A stretch of 36,774 nt of DNA from an uncultured Acidobacteriota bacterium (GTDB lineage: Bacteria; Acidobacteriota; Thermoanaerobaculia; Multivoradales; SZUA-115): contig CALMKX010000078.1 in NCBI GenBank assembly GCA_937867335.1, forward strand, positions 1 through 36,774, in the 5' to 3' direction. A program made the position numbers and the translations under genes. The notes beneath the pieces were generated by a model. It saw only the letters and a program-made list of their open reading frames with translations, did no database searches and had not been told where the DNA came from. Position 1 is the stretch's first letter. Each line of letters starts with the position of its first letter. Positions 16,234 to 22,720 of this stretch are shown here, one piece after another.

Positions 16234-18090
16234 ATGGATAGCGGGAGGAGAATACGTGCTTGGCTCACGAGGTGGCTGGGAGTTCCCTGCCTCCTGGCTC
16301 TTTTTCTCGCCGGCCCGGCAGGGGCCGCAGAGCTAGGCGCTACCGCCCAGAAGGGCTACGACGCCTTCGCGGGCGCTCTGACGAAGAGCCACAATGAGGC
16401 GGTGGCAGAGCTCAAGAAGCAGGTGGAAGGGCTGTACAAGATCGACAAGCAGGAAGACAAGACCAAGGCGATCCTCGGCTATAAAGGCAAGAAGGCCGAC
16501 GAGTTCCTGAAGCTCACGAAGGACTGGATCGCCGAGCGCGACCAGGCGCTTCTCAAGGCTCTTCAGGCCAAGCTCGAAAAGGACGATGCCGCCAAGGCGC
16601 CGGGCGACCTCCTCGACCTCGAAGCCGACCGCCCCCATCTCAAGGCAGACTTGGCCGCCGAAGTCGCCAAGGCCCGCAAGAAGGCCCTCGACTGTCTCGA
16701 GACTGCAATCAAGGAGCTGGCCGAAGGCGTCAGAGAGAAAGTAACGGAAGGTCTCGGGACGGACCCGAGCATGCCGGATTTCAAGAAGGCAACGGGAGTC
16801 TTCGAAAAGCAGGCTGCCAATCCGCTGGGCACGCTCGCAGACGAGGACCTTCGTAGCGCATGCCTCGACACACGGAAAGAGGAGCTGCTTGTCTTCGCCT
16901 TCGACCGCATCGCCTCCTCGGACGGCGAAGTGCAGGTAGCCGAGGCCCTCAAAAGCGTTGCCACCGAGCAAGCGAAGCAGAAACAGGCCCTGGAGGCCGT
17001 GCTCGAGGACGGCGACCCCAACGGCGACCCGAAGCGGCGAGTGATCTGCGACTGGCCGACCGACCCCACGTCCATGCAGCTCAATTGCCACCCCAAAGGC
17101 CTGCTGGTGGCCGGCGACTTCGTGGCCCAGGTGATCGTGCGTGGCCTACCTCCGGGCGAGAAGGCGAGGATCGAAGCGGCCACCGGCGAAGTGTTCCTGG
17201 CCGACAACATAGACCCGAAGGCATTGGGCTGCTCCAGCGCAGCGGATTGCTTGAGCCGGTGCACCGGCTGCCAGCCTGGCAGCACCCTGAGCCCGGCCGC
17301 GCCTTCCGGCTCGAGCCCGCCCGAGGCTCTCAGAGTGGACCTCGCCCGGGACTGCCTGGCCGGCCTGGACACCTCGGAGAGCCCTCAGCGGATCATCAGC
17401 GTCTTTGTCGACCGAGTTATCTACCCTAAACACCGCGGCTACTACACCGGCAATCCTCTGAAGCTGCGGTCCAAGGCGGTCGCCGCCGAGCTGCTTCGCC
17501 AGGTCAACCGCCAGAATCTCTCGGTGATCAGCCGGGGGGACACCACCGCCCTCGCCGTCTCCGTGCAGGTGGGCGACGAGGTGAAGACCGCCCGGATTCC
17601 ACTTATCTACCGGCGCTGGTCCTTCGAGGCCGGTGGCTTCTTCGCCGTCGCTTCGAAGGTAGATCAGGAACTCACTACCGAGACCGAAGCCGACGGCAAG
17701 GTGAAAGTCACCGCCATTCGCAACGCCGACAACTGGCGCCAAGAAAGCGGTGCTTTCCTCACCTTCTTTCCGGACAACTACCCCATGGTCGGAGTGGGGC
17801 TGGGCTTCAGTACACCGAGCGGTCGCTCCGCGTCGATTTTCCTCGGCCCCACCATACGGCTCTTGGGCCTCGGCAACCAGGCCGTGCTCACCCTCTCGGG
17901 AGGAGTCTCGATCTCCCAGCAGCGGCATTTCCCAGATGTGGTGGTGAGCAAGGACGGGCAAGATCCGGTCACCTACAGCCCGGATTCCGCGGCCTTGAAG
18001 GGGAACCTGAAAACCGAACTGGGCGGGTATTGCCTGCTCTCCCTGGGCTTCCAGTTCGGGCCGGTGCCAGGGCCGAAGGCGAATTCCTGA
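16234..18090 (+). CDS. large secreted protein of unknown family
   Basis: This 618-residue protein has an N-terminal signal peptide (about 1-31, ending AGAAE). Residues 32-270 are Lys/Glu/Ala-rich and helical, likely coiled-coil, such as EAVAELKKQVEGLYKIDKQEDK. A Cys cluster of pattern C-x5-C-x3-C-x2-C follows near 330-345, then a Pro/Ser linker. The last 170 or so residues look like beta strands with alternating hydrophobics (GVGLGFS, SIFLGPTIRLLGLG, VLTLSGGVSIS), resembling a small membrane barrel or lectin-like sheet. A Shine-Dalgarno-like AAAGGGGG lies 8 nt before the ATG at 16234. I do not recognise a family; export is the one safe inference. It is a single-gene unit closed by a strong terminator. 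Confidence 0.8.
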   Translation: MDSGRRIRAWLTRWLGVPCLLALFLAGPAGAAELGATAQKGYDAFAGALTKSHNEAVAELKKQVEGLYKIDKQEDKTKAILGYKGKKADEFLKLTKDWIAERDQALLKALQAKLEKDDAAKAPGDLLDLEADRPHLKADLAAEVAKARKKALDCLETAIKELAEGVREKVTEGLGTDPSMPDFKKATGVFEKQAANPLGTLADEDLRSACLDTRKEELLVFAFDRIASSDGEVQVAEALKSVATEQAKQKQALEAVLEDGDPNGDPKRRVICDWPTDPTSMQLNCHPKGLLVAGDFVAQVIVRGLPPGEKARIEAATGEVFLADNIDPKALGCSSAADCLSRCTGCQPGSTLSPAAPSGSSPPEALRVDLARDCLAGLDTSESPQRIISVFVDRVIYPKHRGYYTGNPLKLRSKAVAAELLRQVNRQNLSVISRGDTTALAVSVQVGDEVKTARIPLIYRRWSFEAGGFFAVASKVDQELTTETEADGKVKVTAIRNADNWRQESGAFLTFFPDNYPMVGVGLGFSTPSGRSASIFLGPTIRLLGLGNQAVLTLSGGVSISQQRHFPDVVVSKDGQDPVTYSPDSAALKGNLKTELGGYCLLSLGFQFGPVPGPKANS

Positions 18091-18102
18091 GCCGGGAGCG
18101 AC

Positions 18103-18135
18103 GGCCGGGCACTCGGGCTTGCCGAGAGCCCGGCC
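18103..18135. terminator. strong hairpin between convergent genes
   Basis: GGCCGGGC and CTCGG (18103-18116) pair with CCGAG and GCCCGGCC (18122-18135) around a 5-nt loop with one A/A mismatch. GGCTCTTTCT follows, a partial U-tract on the plus transcript. It ends the 618-residue gene and may also serve the minus-strand oxidoreductase. Confidence 0.7.
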
Positions 18136-18156
18136 GGCTCTTTCTAGGGTTTCAGC

Positions 18157-19419
18157 TCACCCCGCGCCCGAAGCGGCTAGCAGCGCCGGCGAGGGGGGGC
18201 GTTTGCCTCGCATCGACATCTGGTTGGGCACGGGCAGGGGTTTGCCTGGCAGCAGTGCGTGCCAGTAGAGCCGCTCGAAGGCGAGCTTGCCCCAGTGGTT
18301 GCGGCGGCTTTGCTGGAGCAGGGTGAACGGCCCCAGCCAGGGCAGCGGGTAGCGGCCCGGGAGGGGCTCGGTGTCGTAGTTGAAGTCGATCAGCAGCGCC
18401 TTGCCGTTGCCGGTCTCCACGAAGCAGTTGGCATGGCCGTCGAAGCCCTCGCGAAGGCGCTTGCCGGCGATGGCTCGCAGCAGGTTCTCGGCCAGCACCG
18501 TGCTCTCGAAGTGCGCCACCGAGCCGGCCTTGGAGGTGGCGAGATCCGTGGCGTCTCCTAGGGCGAAGAGCTCGTCGTAGCCCTTGACCTGGAGCGTCCT
18601 GGGCTCGGTGGGGATGAAGCCGAGCTCGTTGCCGAGGCCAGTGCCCTCGAGGAAGGCCGCGCCCTGGTGCGTGGGCACCGTCACCAACAGGTCGTAGGCG
18701 AGCTCGCGGCCGTCGTAGGAGCGCAGCCGCCGAGCTTCCGGGTCCACCTCCGAAGTGCTGAAGTCGGGCACCACCTGGATGCCCTTGTCGGTGAGCAGAG
18801 AGCCCAGCACGGCCGAAGCGACCGGCTTGGTGAAGGCGCCGTCGAGCGGCGTGACAAAGACCAGCTCGGTACGGTGCCGGGCGCCGCGACGGCTGAAGAA
18901 GGCATCGGCGAGGAAGCTGAGCTCGAGCGGCGCCACCGGGCACTTGATCGGCATCTCGACGATGTTCACCACCACCCGGCCTTCCTCGAACTCAGAGAGG
19001 GCCTTCTGCAGCTTCCGCGCTCCCTCGAGGGTGTAGAACTCGTGGATCGTCCGGCCCCACTCGGGGCCGAGCAAGCCGGGGGTCAGCTCCGGGCTGGTCC
19101 TTGTGCCGGTGGCGAAGACCAGAAGGTCGTAGCTCACGCGGTCCCGGCCGTTGAGGCGCACCTCCCGGCGGCGGGTGTCGAGGCCGGTGATCTCCTGCTT
19201 GTACCACTCGACGCCGCGGGCGAACGTACGCTGCCGGGGGCGGGAGAGGCGAGCGCCGTCGCTGCGGCTGAACGGCAGGAACAACAGCCCCGGTTGATAG
19301 AGATGCTGCGGGCTCGGGTCGATCACGATCAAGCGCCAGTCGTGGGGCAAGCCATCCACCACCTGGTTGGCCAAGGTAGTGCCGGCGGTGCCAGCGCCCA
19401 GAATCACCAAGTTCTTCAT
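18157..19419 (-). CDS. sulfide:quinone oxidoreductase-like flavoprotein
   Basis: This 420-residue FAD-dependent disulfide oxidoreductase resembles sulfide:quinone oxidoreductases, which oxidise sulfide to polysulfide or sulfane sulfur and pass electrons to the quinone pool on the membrane. It opens with VILGAGTAGTTLAN (FAD, GxGxxG), and has DLLVFATGTRTSPEL and LFALGDATDL. It contains exactly two Cys, at 160 (EMPIKCPVAPLE) and 332 (ANCFVETG), matching the positions of the redox-active pair in SQR. The C-terminal PLPWLGPF/RNHWGKLAFERLYW region is amphipathic and could be the membrane anchor. Start ATG 19419 has AAGGAG 9 nt upstream. It lies behind a sigma-54 promoter next to its likely activator gene. 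The type within the SQR group is uncertain. Confidence 0.85.
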   Translation of the reverse strand: MKNLVILGAGTAGTTLANQVVDGLPHDWRLIVIDPSPQHLYQPGLLFLPFSRSDGARLSRPRQRTFARGVEWYKQEITGLDTRRREVRLNGRDRVSYDLLVFATGTRTSPELTPGLLGPEWGRTIHEFYTLEGARKLQKALSEFEEGRVVVNIVEMPIKCPVAPLELSFLADAFFSRRGARHRTELVFVTPLDGAFTKPVASAVLGSLLTDKGIQVVPDFSTSEVDPEARRLRSYDGRELAYDLLVTVPTHQGAAFLEGTGLGNELGFIPTEPRTLQVKGYDELFALGDATDLATSKAGSVAHFESTVLAENLLRAIAGKRLREGFDGHANCFVETGNGKALLIDFNYDTEPLPGRYPLPWLGPFTLLQQSRRNHWGKLAFERLYWHALLPGKPLPVPNQMSMRGKRPPSPALLAASGAG

Positions 19420-19467
19420 AGGGGCCGTCTCCTTCCAAAGCTCTTTACCCCATCCACCTTCGGGACT

Positions 19468-19483
19468 AGCAGCTCTAGTGCCA
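19468..19483 (-). promoter_or_regulatory. sigma-54 (-24/-12) promoter of the SQR-like gene
   Basis: Read on the minus strand, TGGCAC (19483-19478), then five bases, then CTGCT (19472-19468) keeps the GG of -24 and the GC of -12 exactly 10 bp apart. Only one of the core bases of the TGGCAC-N5-TTGCW consensus differs. It lies about 49 nt before the ATG, leaving a short leader with the Shine-Dalgarno. Confidence 0.7.
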
Positions 19484-19542
19484 AAGGGAATGGTGTTTGG
19501 AATCAGATACTTACCGAGGAGTAGACCAAACCGGGAACCGAA

Positions 19543-19565
19543 CGTTGCAACGCTCCGTTGCAACA
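19543..19565. promoter_or_regulatory. tandem palindromes, probable enhancer (UAS) for the sigma-54 activator
   Basis: CGTTGCAACG (19543-19552, a perfect palindrome) and CGTTGCAACA (19556-19565) share the 8-bp core GTTGCAAC, 13 bp apart centre to centre. They lie about 60-95 bp upstream of the sigma-54 promoter and just after the activator gene, where bacterial enhancer-binding proteins usually bind. Confidence 0.6.
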
Positions 19566-19589
19566 TCCACCGCGGAGAGCGTGAGGCGG

Positions 19590-20969
19590 CTAGGAACCGA
19601 GGCCGAGCTCCCGCATCTTGCGCCACAGCGTCGTGCGGCTCATGCCGAGGGCCCGGGCGGCCTCTTCCCGCTTCCAGCGATGCTCCGCGAGAACGCTCCT
19701 GAAACGCTCTCGCTCGGCGGACTCGGCCGCCGAACGGGGGCTCGCAGCCGCGATGGGTACCGGCAGCAGCGACTCCGCAGCCGCGCCCTGGAGCTCGAAG
19801 GGCAGATCCGTGGCGTGCAAGGTCTGCCCCGGGCCGACCGCCACGGCGTACTCCAGGGCGTTCTCGAGCTCGCGGACGTTGCCCGGCCAGGAGTAGCTCA
19901 CCAGGCGACGGACGAGCCCCGGGTCCAGCCGTTGGGAGCGACCCTGGCGGGCGTTGATGCGAGCCAGGAGATGGCGAGCCAGGGGCTCGATGTCCTCTCT
20001 TCGCTCCCGCAGGGGCGGCACTTCGAGCGGCACCACCCTCAGGCGGTAGAAGAGATCCTCGCGGAAGCGCCCTTCCGCCACGGCCCGGCGCAGGTCCTGG
20101 TGGGTGGCGGCCACGATCCGCACGTTCGCCTTCCGGCTGCGGCTCTCCCCCACCCGCTCGAAGCTGCGCTCCTGCAGCACACGCAGCAGCTTGACCTGCA
20201 GGGGCAGGGGGAGGTCCCCCACCTCGTCGAGGAACAGGGTGCCGCCCGCCGCGAGCTCGAAGCGCCCGAGGCGATCCCGCACGGCACCCGTGAAGGCTCC
20301 CCGCACGTGGCCGAAAAGCTCGCTCTCCAGCAGCTCGGCCGGCAGCGCGCCGCAGTTCACCGCCACGAAGGGCCCACGGCTCCTGGGAGAGGTGAAGTGC
20401 AGGGCCCGGGCTACCAGTTCCTTGCCGGTGCCGCTCTCGCCGGTGATCAGCACGGTGGCGTCGCTCTCCCTCAGCTGCTCGATCAAGGCGAACAGCCGGA
20501 GCATCACCGCCGAGCGTGCCACCAGTCCGGAGAAAAGCCGAGTGGCCGGGCCGCTCTCGGCCTCTCCTTCCTCGGCCGGTCGCACCACCACGAGGTAGCT
20601 CACCCGCGGGTCGCAACCGGGGACAGCCGCCGAGTCGATCGGTGCCACCGTCACCGAGACGGGCTTGGGCTCCTCGCCGGGGATCCTCAGGGTGGTTCCC
20701 CAGCCCTCACGGCGCTGGCCCTCCTCGAGAGCTCGGAGCAACGGGCCTCCCGGCCCGAAGAGCTCATCCCCGAGCACCTCGGCAACCGGCATTCCTGCCA
20801 CTCGGGCCAGGGCCTCCGGAGAAAGGCGCTGATCGACCCCTTCGGAGGCGTGGAGCACGCGAAGGTTGCCGTCGAGGCAGAGCACTCCCCGGCCCAGCGC
20901 ACGGAAGATGACGCTCACCGCCGCGAGCAGGCCGGAGCTTTCGCCGGCACAGGAATCGGGCTCGTCCAT
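19590..20969 (-). CDS. sigma-54-dependent activator (PAS-like, AAA+, Fis HTH), FisR-like
   Basis: This 459-residue enhancer-binding protein activates sigma-54 RNA polymerase. The first 140 residues look like a PAS-type sensor and hold three Cys (7, 31, 119). The AAA+ domain has Walker A GESGTGKE at about 177-184, the sigma-54-contacting GAFTGA at 224-229, Walker B FLDEVGD at about 246-252, and SWPGNVRELENALEYA. The last 40 residues are a Fis-type helix-turn-helix (EEAARALGMSRTTLWRKMRELG). It ends 25 nt before twin palindromes and a sigma-54 promoter in front of an SQR-like gene. In Cupriavidus, FisR senses sulfane sulfur through Cys and activates sqr; the arrangement here is parallel, but the Cys spacing is not the same as I recall for FisR. 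Confidence 0.9.
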   Translation of the reverse strand: MDEPDSCAGESSGLLAAVSVIFRALGRGVLCLDGNLRVLHASEGVDQRLSPEALARVAGMPVAEVLGDELFGPGGPLLRALEEGQRREGWGTTLRIPGEEPKPVSVTVAPIDSAAVPGCDPRVSYLVVVRPAEEGEAESGPATRLFSGLVARSAVMLRLFALIEQLRESDATVLITGESGTGKELVARALHFTSPRSRGPFVAVNCGALPAELLESELFGHVRGAFTGAVRDRLGRFELAAGGTLFLDEVGDLPLPLQVKLLRVLQERSFERVGESRSRKANVRIVAATHQDLRRAVAEGRFREDLFYRLRVVPLEVPPLRERREDIEPLARHLLARINARQGRSQRLDPGLVRRLVSYSWPGNVRELENALEYAVAVGPGQTLHATDLPFELQGAAAESLLPVPIAAASPRSAAESAERERFRSVLAEHRWKREEAARALGMSRTTLWRKMRELGLGS

Positions 20970-21027
20970 GCGCTCAAGCTAACGCACTTCAGCCGACTCC
21001 GCCCCGCCCGATCGGCCGGGCCTCCCC

Positions 21028-21798
21028 TCAGTTCTCGCCCACGGTGTACCAGAAGTCTTTCTCGTAGGCCTGGAGCAGGCGGGCGGAGCGGCGGATGGCA
21101 CGGGGCTCGGCGCAGCGATCGAGGCCGTCCTGGATCACCGTCAAGGCGTCCGTCTCGAAGCTCGGCGGCAGGTCCGCGAAGTAGTCGAAGAAGGCTGTGT
21201 CCTGGGCGGTGAAGCCATATCGGCTTCTCAGGGCCACGGCCATTCTGCCCACGTTCGCGCCGAAGACGGGGAAGTTGAGCAGATAGGCCGCGGCGATATC
21301 CGACTGGGAGCCGTAGAAGCCCAGCCAGGCTGCGTAGGAAGGGTAGGTCTGAGCGCCGGGGCGCGGCTCGTAGGCTTCGAGATCGGCTTCGGTCATGCCC
21401 AGAGCGTGGGCGAAATCCAGCAGATAGGCCCGGGCCTGGGCCTCGCCCGTGGTGAGGTCGAGGAAGAAGGAGCCGTGAGGCTCGCCGGCGAAGCGGCTCA
21501 CCATCGCAGCGTCGCTACGCTCGTCACTCCTCAGGATGTTGTATTGCTCGCCGGCGAAAGCGCGCAGCAGATCGAGCGAGACCTCGTGGCGCTCGAGGGC
21601 GGCGAGGAAGGGGGCGTTGGCGATCTCGCGGTCCACCGGGGCGAGCTCGGCGCGCAGCGCGGCCACCAGCTGGCGGGCCTGGCGCAGAGGGTCCGGCGCT
21701 CGCTCGGGGCCGAGCTCGGCAGCGCGGGCGGTGGGGCCGAGAGCGGGGAGCAGACAGCAGAGGGCAGTGGCGAGGGCAATGCGGGCCTGGCGGTTCAT
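21028..21798 (-). CDS. TenA/PqqC-like haem-oxygenase-fold protein with a signal peptide
   Basis: This 256-residue protein has a signal peptide (about 1-27, ending TARA-AEL), then an all-helical domain resembling TenA/THI-4 and PqqC-like proteins. Helpful segments are NAPFLAALERHEVSLDLLRAFAGEQYNIL, which matches the family's HPFV...L opening, and SYAAWLGFYGSQSDIAAAYLLNFPVFG further on. TenA proteins are normally cytoplasmic and hydrolyse thiamine-related pyrimidines; relatives are di-iron enzymes. I cannot assign a reaction, and an exported member is unusual. AAAGGAG lies 9 nt before the ATG at 21798. The sigma-54 activator gene follows after 58 nt on the same strand, so they may be co-transcribed. 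Confidence 0.75.
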   Translation of the reverse strand: MNRQARIALATALCCLLPALGPTARAAELGPERAPDPLRQARQLVAALRAELAPVDREIANAPFLAALERHEVSLDLLRAFAGEQYNILRSDERSDAAMVSRFAGEPHGSFFLDLTTGEAQARAYLLDFAHALGMTEADLEAYEPRPGAQTYPSYAAWLGFYGSQSDIAAAYLLNFPVFGANVGRMAVALRSRYGFTAQDTAFFDYFADLPPSFETDALTVIQDGLDRCAEPRAIRRSARLLQAYEKDFWYTVGEN

Positions 21799-21940
21799 CG
21801 CGGCAGCTCCTTTCGGGGGTGTGGGTTGCTCAGGCTAGCCTCGGGGCCCCGTCAGTTCAAGGGCCCCCCGGCTCAAGTGCCCGCCGGAGCACGCGAGGAG
21901 ACGCCCAGCTCTCCTGCCGCCGGGTTGCGAGAGTCGAAAG

Positions 21941-22609
21941 CTAGCGGGTCATGCGCAGGGCGCAACCGCCCTGGCAACTCGGAGCGAGGCAGATCACCGT
22001 GTTCTCGTTCACCCTTCGAGCCTGGCAGGATCCCCCGCGATCCGGCGCAGAGCCCGGCCGGCAGCCGCACTCGAAGGTGGCTCCCGGGCCTTGCGACGAG
22101 CGCAGGCGGAACTGCCCGGGGCCCGTGCTCGAAAGCTGGCCGGCATCGCTCACCACCAGGCCGTCGGCCATGAAGCGAGTGCCGGGAAAGAGGTGGACCC
22201 GAGCGCCGGCCGAGCCGCTTTCGATCAGCCCATGCTGGAAGAGGAGCTGGTGGCCGCCGCCCGGCAGAGCCTGCTCCTCGCTCACCGGATAGCCGAGCGG
22301 GCCCCGCTCGGCGTCGAGCGCTCGCCACTGCCTGAAGACCGTGCCGGCGACCACCCGCGCTCCGGTCTCCGGAGTCCAGTAGACGGCTCCCTGCTCGAAC
22401 TCCTGGAATCGCCCTACGCCGTCGGCCGTGGTCTGCTCCTTGGAGAGCGCCTTGCCCAGGACGACAGCGGTCGAGCTGCTCCGCTCGGCGATCGGGCTGC
22501 GGGCTGCGCTTTCCACCGCGGCGTGAAGCCACCTCGGCAGCAGGAGGCTCAGCAAAGAGAAGAACAACGGAGCGGCGAACGGATAACCCAGATAGCGCGC
22601 GGCCCTCAT
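21941..22609 (-). CDS. secreted LGFP-repeat protein with Cys-rich tail
   Basis: This 222-residue protein has a hydrophobic N-terminus (signal peptide or anchor, about 8-30). The middle, about residues 60-130, contains one and a partial LGFP-type repeat (FEQGAVYWTPETGARVV, then GPLGYPVSEEQ, then LLFQHGLIES). LGFP repeats are thought to aid binding to cell-wall or surface components and are commonest in actinobacteria. The last 45 residues hold six Cys (ECGC, GSC, VICLAPSC, GGC). I chose the ATG at 22609 because AAAGGA lies 9 nt upstream; the frame opens 18 codons earlier without a signal. No partner is evident; it lies between the TenA-like and peptidase genes. Confidence 0.8.
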   Translation of the reverse strand: MRAARYLGYPFAAPLFFSLLSLLLPRWLHAAVESAARSPIAERSSSTAVVLGKALSKEQTTADGVGRFQEFEQGAVYWTPETGARVVAGTVFRQWRALDAERGPLGYPVSEEQALPGGGHQLLFQHGLIESGSAGARVHLFPGTRFMADGLVVSDAGQLSSTGPGQFRLRSSQGPGATFECGCRPGSAPDRGGSCQARRVNENTVICLAPSCQGGCALRMTR

Positions 22610-22720
22610 GCGGCATCGTCCTTTCGAGGGCCGTGGCCGGCCCCGGTGGCAGTACGACTCCACACAGGGCCCGGATGGCGGCGCGGCAGCCGCCCCGCCT
22701 GGCTAGAGCGCCTTCGCCGG

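Noticed and set aside
18157-20616. An 819-codon frame ahead of the SQR-like gene
   Set aside because: The real gene starts at 19419 with a Shine-Dalgarno and sigma-54 promoter; the upstream part is an alternative frame of the activator gene.
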